Source: Deltaproteobacteria bacterium (GTDB lineage: Bacteria > Desulfobacterota > Deferrimicrobia > Deferrimicrobiales > Deferrimicrobiaceae). Taken from it: a stretch of DNA of 40,760 nucleotides. Below are positions 1 to 9,915 of this stretch, piece by piece (position 1 is the first letter of the stretch; each line of letters starts with the position of its first letter). Both the position numbers and the translations under genes were made by a program. Below the pieces are notes generated by a model, which saw nothing but the letters and a program-made list of their open reading frames with translations, was not told the DNA's origin and ran no database searches. The stretch is from positions 1 through 40,760 of the forward strand of contig JAKALO010000008.1 in NCBI GenBank assembly GCA_021824125.1, given 5' to 3'.

Positions 1-2
1 TA

Positions 3-86
3 AGGGCGGTCAACCGGCGGCCGGATCCGGATACCGCGATCCGGGAGCTGCAGGGCATCTGGCGACAGGAAAGGGGAGCCGGATAA
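3..86 (+). CDS. C-terminal tail of an unidentified protein (5' part outside window)
   Basis: A frame open from the window edge ends at TAA 84-86 and encodes 27 residues finishing in WRQERGAG. The composition (alternating charged residues, ELQGIW) looks like a genuine helical C-terminus, and the space to the convergent zinc-ribbon gene is only 45 bases. Nothing identifies a family, and a short open frame at an edge in GC-rich DNA can occur by chance, so this is a weak call. Confidence 0.3.
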   Translation, partial: RAVNRRPDPDTAIRELQGIWRQERGAG

Positions 87-131
87 TACCCGCTTCGCCG
101 CGATGCCGATCGCTGCCTAAAGGGAATTCGT

Positions 132-428
132 CTACCTGCCGAGGAAGCGGGAGAGCACGGATTTCTCAAGTCCCACTGCCGCCTCCAGTTCGCCGGCATC
201 CAGCCAGATCCCGTCGCATGACGAGCACCGGTCGATTTTCAGCGTCCTGTAGTCGACCTCGATGAGATCCATGCCGCACTTGGGGCAATGCATGTAATGC
301 AATTCCTTCAGCCGCTTCTTCTCGGCCTCCGCCAGCTTTTCCTGTTTCTCTTCCTCGGCTTTTTTCCTGCGTTCGAACTCCAGCCGGGCGAAATACTCCT
401 CTTCGCTCTCCGACGGCTTCCTCGACAT
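132..428 (-). CDS. Zinc-ribbon (zf-TFIIB-like) protein, 98 aa
   Basis: The N-terminal half (residues about 5-45) is a highly charged Glu/Lys/Arg helix, probably coiled coil. It is followed by a four-cysteine zinc ribbon with C48-x2-C51 and C68-x2-C71, then the block GIWLDAGELE typical of the Pfam zf-TFIIB family. Known members are small cytoplasmic proteins, mostly uncharacterised, thought to bind zinc and sometimes nucleic acid. The start is ATG with a strong AGGAGGTGA ribosome-binding site six bases upstream. The gene stands alone, divergent from isocitrate dehydrogenase, so the neighbourhood gives no functional clue. The family assignment is firm; its role is unknown. Confidence 0.8.
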   Translation of the reverse strand: MSRKPSESEEEYFARLEFERRKKAEEEKQEKLAEAEKKRLKELHYMHCPKCGMDLIEVDYRTLKIDRCSSCDGIWLDAGELEAAVGLEKSVLSRFLGR

Positions 429-566
429 CGAATCACCTCCTGCCGGTTCTGTTTTCCCCTTGTTTCATGTTCGGGGGAGATTCCATGCGTCGGCCGGGTC
501 GGCACCCGGCCTTCCGTCGGCATTGTAATACAGGAATCGCCCGTTCACCCAGAAAAAGCTTTTATC

Positions 567-2961
<2,395 letters not shown>

Positions 2962-2985
2962 AGTCTCGCGTCAAGGGAGGCATCG

Positions 2986-3453
2986 ATGAAGGGTAACGAA
3001 AAGCTCATCAAGGTCCTGAATTCGCTGTTGTCGGACGAACTGACCGCCATCAACCAGTACATGGTGCATTCGGAAATGTGCGCCAACTGGGGCTATGAGA
3101 AGCTGCACAAGCACTTCGAAAAACGGGCCATAGACGAGATGAAGCACGCCGAGAAGCTCATCGGCCGGATCCTGTTCCTGGAGGGATTGCCGACGGTCAG
3201 CAACCTCGGGAAGATGTCGATCGGCTCGAACGTGCCCGGCATGCTTGCAGGCGACCACGCGCACGAAATGGCCGCCATCAAGGCGTACAACGACGCCATC
3301 AAGCTGGCCGGGGATGTAGGCGACTTCGCGACCCGGGAGATCCTGGAGCATATATTACAGGACGAGGACGGGCATATCGACGGCATCGAGGAGCTGCAGG
3401 ACCAGATAGGACACATGACGCTGCAGGTCTTCCTTTCCATCCAGGTGGGATAG
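2986..3453 (+). CDS. bfr: Bacterioferritin, 155 aa
   Basis: Iron-storage and ferroxidase protein that forms a 24-subunit shell. All ferroxidase ligands sit at the same residue numbers as in E. coli Bfr: E18, E51, H54, E94, E127 and H130. The haem-ligating M52 is present, so a haem-containing, catalytically active bacterioferritin is expected. The length is normal (about 158 aa). A GGGAGG site precedes ATG 2986. It lies 24 bases after icd and may be co-transcribed with it. In an anaerobe it would serve iron storage and oxygen or peroxide protection. Confidence 0.95.
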   Translation: MKGNEKLIKVLNSLLSDELTAINQYMVHSEMCANWGYEKLHKHFEKRAIDEMKHAEKLIGRILFLEGLPTVSNLGKMSIGSNVPGMLAGDHAHEMAAIKAYNDAIKLAGDVGDFATREILEHILQDEDGHIDGIEELQDQIGHMTLQVFLSIQVG

Positions 3454-3476
3454 AAGGACCGGCAGGGAGGCTGAAC

Positions 3477-3971
3477 ATGCGTAAAGCTTTGTTCGGAGCG
3501 ATCGGGTTGGCCGTCCTTATCGGGGGACTGTTCGCCGTCCTGGGGACGAACGAGGCGGCGGCGGAAGTGAGCGTAAACATCAACATCGGCCCGCCTCCGA
3601 TCGTGGTGGCGGAGCCGCCGGAAGTCGTGCTGGTCCCCAGGTCCCAGGTCTACTTCGTCCCCCACCAGGATATCGACGTGTTCTTCTACGGCGGCTTCTG
3701 GTGGTCCCCGCGCGGGGACCGCTGGTATCGCGCAAAGGCCTACAACGGGCCGTGGGGGGTCGTGGAGCGCCGCCACGTTCCCGTGTACGTGACCCGGGTC
3801 CCCAGGGATTACCGGGTCCGATACGTGAAGGAGCGACGCATTCCCTACGGGCAGTGGAAGAAGCAGTCGAAGCAGCACCGGAAAGAGGAACGCAGGGAGA
3901 TGAAGGAGCACAGGAAGGATAGAAGGGATCACGAGAGGGAGGACCGGGGCGACCACGGACATCGCAGGTGA
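3477..3971 (+). CDS. Exported protein with Trp/Tyr-rich domain and Arg/His-rich tail, 164 aa
   Basis: The N-terminus is a clear signal peptide (MRK, hydrophobic residues 4-22, probable cleavage after EAAA near residue 29), so the protein is exported. The middle (about 60-105) has FFYGGFWWSPRGDRWYRA and YNGPWGVV, a pattern common in small uncharacterised periplasmic or outer-membrane proteins of Geobacter-like bacteria. The last 45 residues are almost entirely Arg, Lys, His, Glu and Asp with spaced histidines, suggesting metal or polyanion binding. AGGGAGG precedes ATG 3477, 23 bases after bfr. No function can be assigned; proximity to bfr makes a metal-related role a guess only. Confidence 0.75.
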   Translation: MRKALFGAIGLAVLIGGLFAVLGTNEAAAEVSVNINIGPPPIVVAEPPEVVLVPRSQVYFVPHQDIDVFFYGGFWWSPRGDRWYRAKAYNGPWGVVERRHVPVYVTRVPRDYRVRYVKERRIPYGQWKKQSKQHRKEERREMKEHRKDRRDHEREDRGDHGHRR

Positions 3972-4007
3972 CGGCGTCCGGCCTGTGAGCGACCGGGGCC
4001 TTCAACG

Positions 4008-4595
4008 GTGACAAGAAGACTGCCGTTTTTCGGCGCCGTCCTGCTGGCAGGCGGCGCCTTTTTCGTCTTTGCGGCATGCGCGGGGGGGGGAAGCGCGGCG
4101 AGGGGGGGCGGAGCGGCCGCAACATCGGAAGCGCCTGCCCTCATCCCCTCGGCAATTGAAGGAATCCCTTTTCTTGCCCAGGAGGACGATACCTGCGGTC
4201 CCTCCTCTCTCGCGATGGTCCTCCGGTTCCTGGGGGACGACGTCCCGACGGCGGATCTTGCGCGGGAAACCCGCACCGAAGGGTTGAAAGGATCGCTTAT
4301 AACCGACCTGGCGGCCGCCGCGCGGCGGAGGGGGTTCGCAGCCGAAATCGCGGACCTGGACCTTTCCCGCCTGCGGGAGAGGATCACAACGGGCGTGCCC
4401 GCGATCCTGCTGGTCGACCTCGGAATGTGGGTCTGGAGCCGGCCCCATTACCTGGTGGCGTACGGCTGGACCCCGGAAGGAGTGGTTGCGCATTCCGGAC
4501 GGGAGCGGGGGAAGGTGATCCCATTCCACACGCTGGATGCGCAGTGGGCGAAGATGGGGCGGCTCGCTCTCATCGTGACGCGGGGAGGGCGTTGA
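4008..4595 (+). CDS. C39-family peptidase-like lipoprotein, 195 aa
   Basis: The protein starts at GTG 4008. A hydrophobic segment (residues 7-22) ends in FAAC with Cys24, a weak lipobox, suggesting lipid anchoring. After a Gly/Ala linker the catalytic-type core reads AQEDDTCGPSSLAMVL (Q58, candidate nucleophile C63), with RPHYLVAYGW (H147) further on, the Cys-His pattern of C39/papain-like bacteriocin-processing peptidases. A stand-alone, exported C39 domain without an ABC transporter is typical of an uncharacterised cysteine-peptidase family. The gene overlaps the downstream TPR lipoprotein by one base (TGATG), so the two are probably made together. A nine-G homopolymer (4082-4090) directly follows the lipobox codon. 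Activity is not proven by sequence alone. Confidence 0.75.
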   Translation: MTRRLPFFGAVLLAGGAFFVFAACAGGGSAARGGGAAATSEAPALIPSAIEGIPFLAQEDDTCGPSSLAMVLRFLGDDVPTADLARETRTEGLKGSLITDLAAAARRRGFAAEIADLDLSRLRERITTGVPAILLVDLGMWVWSRPHYLVAYGWTPEGVVAHSGRERGKVIPFHTLDAQWAKMGRLALIVTRGGR

Positions 4596-5224
4596 TGGCC
4601 CGGCTGCCGTTTGCCGCCGCTTCGATCCTGCTGCTTTTCCTGGTTGCGGGGTGCTCCCGCATCCCGAAGATCATCGTCCTCGAGGACCCCCTGAGCGCCG
4701 CCGAGCACGTGGACCTGGGCGTCGCCTACGAGCGGAAGGGGGAGCCGGACCTTGCGCGGCGGGAATACGAAAAGGCCCTGCGCAAGGACGGTAAATTTTT
4801 CCAGGCCCGCGTCAACCTGGGCAACCTGTCGCTCGCAGGCAAGGATTATGGAAAAGCCCGCGAGGAGTACCTCCGGGCGCTCGAGACGAGGCCGGGAGAC
4901 GCCGAGGCGACGAACAACCTCGCCTGGGCCGCCATCTTGTCGGGCGAGGGAATCGACGAGGCGCTGGCCGGCATGGAGGCGGTGGCGGCCGCCCCAGGCG
5001 GCCGCCAGCCGACGCTCCTTGACACGCTGGGAGTCCTGAGGATGCGCTCAGGCAAACCCGGGGCCGCGGAAGAGGCTTTTTCCCTCGCCGAAGAGCTTTG
5101 CGGCAAGAGCGATGCCGGTTCGAAAGAGACCGCGCAAGGCGTTGCTACCTGTCCGGACGAGGTGCGCCGGGAGATCGCCCTGCACCGGCAGGAGCTCCGG
5201 AAGCGATTTCCTTCCCTACGCTGA
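4595..5224 (+). CDS. TPR-repeat lipoprotein, 209 aa
   Basis: A typical lipoprotein signal LFLVAGC places the acylated cysteine at residue 20. Residues about 37-150 contain tandem tetratricopeptide repeats (for example VDLGVAYERKGEPDLARREY, VNLGNLSLAGKDYGKAREEY, then a NNLAWAA block), a protein-protein interaction scaffold. The start ATG 4595 overlaps the stop of the C39 peptidase gene and precedes the lipobox at the normal distance; reading further upstream is only a shadow of the peptidase gene. Pairing of a C39-like peptidase and a TPR lipoprotein suggests an envelope complex, but the substrate is unknown. The 3' end overlaps the convergent radical SAM gene by 9 bases. Confidence 0.85.
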   Translation: MARLPFAAASILLLFLVAGCSRIPKIIVLEDPLSAAEHVDLGVAYERKGEPDLARREYEKALRKDGKFFQARVNLGNLSLAGKDYGKAREEYLRALETRPGDAEATNNLAWAAILSGEGIDEALAGMEAVAAAPGGRQPTLLDTLGVLRMRSGKPGAAEEAFSLAEELCGKSDAGSKETAQGVATCPDEVRREIALHRQELRKRFPSLR

Positions 5225-6613
5225 GCGCAGGATGTCCCAGTAGGCGCCCCGCGCCCCTTTCGCGATTGCGTCCACCAGCACCTGGTTAGCGTTGTAGTTG
5301 TAATTGCTTTGCGGCCGGGTCGGATCGAAGAAGAGGAAGCGGGCGTCGCCGCGCGTCAGGTCGTCGAGCAGGGAAAAGATGCACGGCGCGACTTCCGGCT
5401 CGAGGAAGAAGACCGGCTGCGACAGGTCCTCGCCCCCGGTAAGCCCGTCCTTCCGGTTTCCGCTCGCCACGATTCCGGCGACTTCCGTCCCGGGATAGAC
5501 GCGGACCCCGACCGCGATGCCGGCGCGGTCCGCCCCGGCCTTCCTCACAAGTTCGATCGTGCGGACGATGCTCTCCCTCGTCTCGCCCGGCGAACCGAGC
5601 AGAAGGTCGAACATGACGGTGATGCCGGCTTCCCTGCACAGGCGGGCGGCGCGCAAAATCTCCTCCGGCCCGAAATCCCGCCCGAGCCTGCGCAGCATCC
5701 CCTCGTCCCCCGAGTCCACCCCGAAGTTGATCCCCACGCACCCTGCGCGGCGAATACGTTTCGCCAGTTCCCGGGAGAAGTGCCCCGGCGAGCAGTAGGC
5801 GTACCAGCGGAGTCTCCCGCCGAGACCCCGGCGGGCGATCTCGTCGCAAACCTCGATCGCGTGCGATTCCGGCACGTTGAACTCGCTGTCGCAGGTGTGG
5901 ACGTTGTCGATCCCCAGCGCGAGTAGCCGTTCGAGTTCGCAGGCGACTGCCGCCGGGGGGCGAAGCCTTGCCTTTTTCCCCTTCGCAACGGGGTCGGCGC
6001 AGTAGACGCAAAGGCACGGGCAGCCGCGCTTCGTCTCGAACCCTGCCTGGCCGCCTTCACGGAAGTAGCGCGGGTTGTCCACCCACGCCCGGCTCATCGT
6101 CGGCAGGGAGGACAGGGGAGGGAAGGAGGCCGGATTCCGCACCCACTTGCCGCCACTGTACAGGACGAGGTTCGGGACGTCCTGCCAGTTTCGTTTCTCC
6201 TCCATCCGTGTCGCAAGGTCGACCAGGGCGAACTCCCCGTCCCCCCAAACGCCGATGTCGGCGCCGCACCTCTCAAGGATCTTCTCCGGCATTATGGAGA
6301 AGCCGACGCCCCCCAGCGCCACCGGCGCGCCCGAATGCTCGCGAACGGATTTGGTTATCCCCGCGTGCACTGGAAGGAAGGACTCCCGGGTGGAAAAGGA
6401 GCAGTCGTCCGTGTTGCGGATCGAGATCCCGACGAGGCCGAACTCCTTACCGGAAAAGAAACGTCCGACGGCCGTCTCCGTTTCCGCTTCCCAGCAGAGG
6501 TCGAGCACCTCCACCGAATGGCCCGCGGCGGAAAGCGCCTCGGCGATATAGTCCAGCCCGATCGGCGCGATCGGGGGCCGGATCCTGTTGGCGTTCACGA
6601 GAGCTACGCGCAT
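5216..6613 (-). CDS. Cobalamin-binding-domain radical SAM protein, 465 aa
   Basis: Residues about 1-140 form a Rossmann-like B12-binding domain (MRVALVNANR, then GLDYIAEALSAAGHSVEVLDL and VALGGVGFS). Residues about 190-400 are a radical SAM core whose cluster motif is C198-x3-C202-x2-C205 (KRGCPCLCVYC), binding a [4Fe-4S] cluster and S-adenosylmethionine. Later blocks GVDSGDEGMLRRLGR and MFDLLLGSPGET are typical of this class. Family members carry out methylations and other radical chemistry on tRNA, lipids, peptides and natural products; the substrate here cannot be told. The gene stands alone, facing the TPR gene with a 9-base tail overlap. The ATG at 6613 has no good Shine-Dalgarno, so expression may be weak or leaderless. 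Confidence 0.85.
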   Translation of the reverse strand: MRVALVNANRIRPPIAPIGLDYIAEALSAAGHSVEVLDLCWEAETETAVGRFFSGKEFGLVGISIRNTDDCSFSTRESFLPVHAGITKSVREHSGAPVALGGVGFSIMPEKILERCGADIGVWGDGEFALVDLATRMEEKRNWQDVPNLVLYSGGKWVRNPASFPPLSSLPTMSRAWVDNPRYFREGGQAGFETKRGCPCLCVYCADPVAKGKKARLRPPAAVACELERLLALGIDNVHTCDSEFNVPESHAIEVCDEIARRGLGGRLRWYAYCSPGHFSRELAKRIRRAGCVGINFGVDSGDEGMLRRLGRDFGPEEILRAARLCREAGITVMFDLLLGSPGETRESIVRTIELVRKAGADRAGIAVGVRVYPGTEVAGIVASGNRKDGLTGGEDLSQPVFFLEPEVAPCIFSLLDDLTRGDARFLFFDPTRPQSNYNYNANQVLVDAIAKGARGAYWDILRSA

Positions 6614-6668
6614 ATTTTCACGTCGGTTTCAGTTATCCCTGCGTGCCGGGAAGAAGCCGAAAATAGCA

Positions 6669-6697
6669 TTGGTATACAAACGATGTTATATTATATT
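6669..6697 (+). promoter_or_regulatory. Candidate promoter of the binding-protein/kinase locus
   Basis: TTGGTA (6669-6674) and TATATT (6692-6697) are separated by 17 bases in an AT-rich 213-base gap between divergent genes. The -35 hexamer is part of TTGGTATACAAA (6669-6680), a near-palindrome with a GTATAC core like that over the icd promoter. A start near 6704 would give a leader of about 120 bases that contains two inverted repeats. Confidence 0.35.
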
Positions 6698-6702
6698 AAT
6701 AA

Positions 6703-6747
6703 ATCATGTCTATTTGTTTACATGATGAATCCATAATTTTACGGATT
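6703..6747. repeat. Two consecutive inverted repeats in the leader upstream of the binding-protein gene
   Basis: ATCATGT (6703-6709) pairs with ACATGAT (6720-6726) across 10 bases. AATCC (6728-6732) pairs with GGATT (6743-6747), also across 10 bases. Both lie within the AT-rich intergenic region and outside any gene. They could be operators or small leader hairpins; stems this short also arise by chance in AT-rich DNA. Confidence 0.35.
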
Positions 6748-6826
6748 AATCCCAAACTAAATTTACCCGATTGGAGAAATATCTATAACCGCGCTGTTCT
6801 GACTTTGCCATAGGGGGGATCGCCCG

Positions 6827-7843
6827 ATGAGAAAAGGATTTCATTCAATCTTACTGGCGGTTGCTTCGGTCGGCATCGCGGCGGTTGTATGCATCGGATT
6901 CAACTCCTGCACGGGTGACAGGGGGAGGAACCCCCCCTTGGTTCGGGTGACCATCGCCACCCCGGTCCTGCCCCAATCCAGCCTCGTATTCATCGCGTCC
7001 GGGAAAAAGTATTTCACCGATGAAGGGCTGGAAGCGACCATTCAGCCGCAGGCGCACGGTAAAATCGCTCTCGACGCGATGATCCAGGGAAAGGCGGACT
7101 TCGCGCTCTCGACGGAGTACCCCTTCATGTTCGCCGTGCAGGATGGGAAAAACATCTGCGCCGTGGCGGACACCTTGAGTTCAGTGAAGGACGAGGCGAT
7201 CGTCGCGAGAAAAGACCGCGGGATCCGCGCGCCCGCCGACTTAAGGGGGAAACGAATCGGCTCGTATAAAGGCACGATGATGGAATTTTTCCTGGACGCC
7301 TTCCTGACCGTTAACGGTATACCGAAAAACGGGGTCAAGGTCGTTTACCTGGGCCCCCATGAAGGATGGGACGCCTTGAAGGCAGGAAAAGTGGACGCCG
7401 TGGCGACCTGGTCCCCGTTCGTAACCTTGTTCCAAAAAAAACTCGGTGAAAACGGCCTTGTCTTCTACGGCGAACAGTTCTACACGGAATCCTTCGTGGT
7501 GTCCGCGGACACGGAATACGTCCGTAAAAACCCGGAGACCGTGACGAAACTCGTCCGGGCCCTCGTCCGCGCGGAGAAGCACGTACGGGATGCCCCGAAG
7601 GAATCCATGCGCATCGTCGCGGAGGCCGCCAAGGTAGAGTACGGCCTGCTCGAGGAGATCTGGCCTATCTATGATTTCAGGGTGGGGCTCAGGCAGTCCC
7701 TGCTGGTCAACATGGAGAACCAGGCGAGATGGGCGATACGGACCGGGTTGATCGGTGAGAAGGAGATCCACAACCTGGCGGATCACATTTACCCGTATGG
7801 TTTGAAAGCGGTGAGGCCGGACTCCGTCACCATGAGCCATTGA
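6827..7843 (+). CDS. NMT1/SsuA-type solute-binding lipoprotein, 338 aa
   Basis: A type II periplasmic binding protein of the SsuA/TauA/ThiY (NMT1/THI5-like) class. The signal segment ends at C28 (GFNSC), a probable lipoprotein attachment site. Class features follow: IATPVLPQSSLVFIASGKKY, ALDAMIQGKADFAL, DLRGKRIGSYKG and the block ALKAGKVDAVATWSPF. Relatives bind sulfonates, nitrate, taurine or pyrimidine precursors for ABC import; the ligand cannot be read from sequence. No permease or ATPase gene is nearby. Instead a membrane histidine kinase starts 10 bases after the stop, so the protein more likely presents a ligand to that sensor than to a transporter. Confidence 0.85.
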   Translation: MRKGFHSILLAVASVGIAAVVCIGFNSCTGDRGRNPPLVRVTIATPVLPQSSLVFIASGKKYFTDEGLEATIQPQAHGKIALDAMIQGKADFALSTEYPFMFAVQDGKNICAVADTLSSVKDEAIVARKDRGIRAPADLRGKRIGSYKGTMMEFFLDAFLTVNGIPKNGVKVVYLGPHEGWDALKAGKVDAVATWSPFVTLFQKKLGENGLVFYGEQFYTESFVVSADTEYVRKNPETVTKLVRALVRAEKHVRDAPKESMRIVAEAAKVEYGLLEEIWPIYDFRVGLRQSLLVNMENQARWAIRTGLIGEKEIHNLADHIYPYGLKAVRPDSVTMSH

Positions 7844-7853
7844 GGGGTGCTCC

Positions 7854-9407
7854 GTGCTTATAAGGTCCAGGCTCCGGATCACGACTTTCATCTCGATCGG
7901 GACATCCGTCGTCGTCGGCGTCATCCTGGTCGTTTCCGGAATCGACCTGAACAAGAAAATAAACTCCGACCTCTTCCTCCAATCCGTCGTGAGGGAGACC
8001 GTGCAACTCCAGTCCAACACGTACGAGTACCTCATCCATCACGAACAACGGATGTACGTGCAGTGGAGAGGCAGGCACGAAAAGGTCGGCGGAATGCTGA
8101 ACACCATGAATTTTATAAGCGGTGAGAACAGTGAACTCCGGGACGATATCAGAAGGAACCACGAAAGCATCGGGGCGATATTCACCTCCCTGTCCACTGC
8201 GATCAAAGAGGGCGGGCCGGCGCACCGCCACGAGCCTGACAGGGGGCTGTCGAACGAGAGGGAGGCGATCCTTGGCGGACAGCTGTTGCTGAAATCCCAG
8301 GAGATGATCTCCGGTTCCCTTCGGCTCGCCCGGGCGAACCATAAGGAGATGGTCGCCGCCCAGAAAACGACCGCCATCGTTTTCATTTTGTCGCTCGCGT
8401 TCCTGGTGATCGTCGTGACCACGGCGTCCTCAACGATCGCCAGGAGCCTCGTGAAGCCGATCGAGAAGCTCCGGGACGGGACCGGGATCGTCGGCTCCGG
8501 CAACCTGGACCACCGGATCGGCACGGACAGGGACGACGAGATCGGACAGCTTTCAAGGTCGTTCGATCAGATGGCGCGGAAGCTCAAGGCGACCACAGTC
8601 TCGCGGGACGAACTCGAAGCCGAAGTCTCCGAGCGGAGGAAGGCCGAGGAGGAGATCCGGAGGCTCAACGAGGAGCTCGAACAGCGGGTGAGGGACCGCA
8701 CCGAGAAGCTGGAGGCCATCAACAAGGAGCTGGAGGCGTTCTCCCATTCGGTTTCACACGACCTGCGGGCGCCTCTCCGCCACGTCTCCGGATTCGTGGA
8801 ACTGCTCAAGCGGAGCGCCTCCGGGCGCCTCGGGGAGAAGGACGTCCATTACCTCAAAATGATCTCCGATTCGACGGAAAAGATGGGAACCCTGATCGAC
8901 GACCTGCTTTCATTCTCCAGGATGGGGCGTGCCGAGCTTCGGAAGACGAGCGTGGACATGGGGGCCATCGTGGCGGAGATCGTGAGGGAATTCCGGGAGG
9001 AAACCGGCGGGCGGGACATCCGGTGGCAGGTCGGGCCTCTACCCGCCGTTTACGGGGACCCGGCCATGCTCCGGCAGGCGGTCGCGAACCTCGTGTCAAA
9101 CGCGGTGAAATTCACCCGCCACAAACAGGAGGCCCGCATCGAGATCGGGTGCGGCGCCCGGGACGGGAAAGAGGTCGCCTTCTTCGTCCGGGACAACGGG
9201 GTGGGCTTCGACATGAAATACGCGGACAAGCTCTTCGGGGTGTTCCAGCGCCTGCACTCCTCCGTGGAGTTCGATGGGACGGGCATCGGGCTGGCCAACG
9301 TCCGCCGGATCGTTCACCGCCACGGCGGAAATACCTGGGCCGAGGGCGCGATCGACGGCGGAGCGACATTCCACTTTTCGATTCCAAAGGACAGGGAGAG
9401 GGGATAG
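7854..9407 (+). CDS. Membrane sensor histidine kinase, 517 aa
   Basis: Start GTG 7854 follows GAGGGG. TM1 spans about residues 10-30 and TM2 about 172-192, enclosing a helical periplasmic domain of about 140 residues. A HAMP domain (about 193-247) and a coiled coil (about 250-295) follow. The H-box is SVSHDLRAPLRHVSG with phospho-acceptor H302, and the C-terminus holds a complete ATPase domain (N-box NLVSNAVKF, G-boxes DNGVGFD and GTGIGL). The kinase core is of the Cph1/bacteriophytochrome subtype, although no photosensory domain is present. It sits between a solute-binding lipoprotein and an Rcp1-like response regulator, which are its likely input and output partners. Confidence 0.9.
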   Translation: MLIRSRLRITTFISIGTSVVVGVILVVSGIDLNKKINSDLFLQSVVRETVQLQSNTYEYLIHHEQRMYVQWRGRHEKVGGMLNTMNFISGENSELRDDIRRNHESIGAIFTSLSTAIKEGGPAHRHEPDRGLSNEREAILGGQLLLKSQEMISGSLRLARANHKEMVAAQKTTAIVFILSLAFLVIVVTTASSTIARSLVKPIEKLRDGTGIVGSGNLDHRIGTDRDDEIGQLSRSFDQMARKLKATTVSRDELEAEVSERRKAEEEIRRLNEELEQRVRDRTEKLEAINKELEAFSHSVSHDLRAPLRHVSGFVELLKRSASGRLGEKDVHYLKMISDSTEKMGTLIDDLLSFSRMGRAELRKTSVDMGAIVAEIVREFREETGGRDIRWQVGPLPAVYGDPAMLRQAVANLVSNAVKFTRHKQEARIEIGCGARDGKEVAFFVRDNGVGFDMKYADKLFGVFQRLHSSVEFDGTGIGLANVRRIVHRHGGNTWAEGAIDGGATFHFSIPKDRERG

Positions 9408-9410
9408 GAC

Positions 9411-9869
9411 ATGATCAAGGAGATCAAGCGGATCCTGCTCGTGGAGGACGACCCGAAGGACGTGGAGCTGACGATCGAGGCGCTGGCCGAAAACAACCTT
9501 GCGAACGAGGTCGTCGTCACAGGGGACGGCGAGCAGGCGCTGGATTTCCTGTATCGCCGGGGAAAGTACAGGGAGCGGAAGGGTGGCAATCCGTCCGTGG
9601 TCCTCCTGGACCTGAAACTGCCCAAGGTGAACGGATTGGAGGTGCTGCGCACGATAAAAGGGGACGGGGAGATGAAGCACGTCCCCGTGGTCGTCCTGAC
9701 CTCCTCGAGAGAGGAGAGGGACCTCGTGGAATCGTACATGCTGGGGGTGAACGCGTATGTCGTGAAGCCTCTCGACTTCGACGATTTCGTTAAAGCCGTG
9801 AAGGAGCTGGGACTGTTCTGGGCGGTAATCAACGAGCCTCCCCCGGAACGTCTCCGCAAGGGGGAGTAG
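9411..9869 (+). CDS. Rcp1-type single-domain response regulator, 152 aa
   Basis: A stand-alone receiver domain with acidic pocket E12/D13/D14, phospho-acceptor D67 (LLDLKLPKVNG), switch T97 and conserved K119 (VVKP). The inserted segment FLYRRGKYRERKG before the D67 strand is characteristic of Rcp1-like regulators that pair with Cph1-type kinases, matching the kinase three bases upstream. With no output domain it must act by protein contact or as a phosphate shuttle, for instance to the hybrid kinase that follows 46 bases downstream. Confidence 0.92.
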   Translation: MIKEIKRILLVEDDPKDVELTIEALAENNLANEVVVTGDGEQALDFLYRRGKYRERKGGNPSVVLLDLKLPKVNGLEVLRTIKGDGEMKHVPVVVLTSSREERDLVESYMLGVNAYVVKPLDFDDFVKAVKELGLFWAVINEPPPERLRKGE

Positions 9870-9915
9870 GGTCCGGCCCGCGAATTATCACGGGACCGGT
9901 CACAAGCAGGAGGGA

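Noticed and set aside
3703-3720. Perfect 18-bp palindrome GGTCCCCGCGCGGGGACC
   Set aside because: Lies inside a conserved coding stretch (WSPRGDR); best explained by codon choice in GC-rich DNA, not an operator or terminator.
4984-5006. Repeated GGCGGCCGCC blocks in the TPR gene
   Set aside because: Short GC-rich repeat encoding Ala/Gly residues between TPR units; no sign of a mobile or regulatory element.
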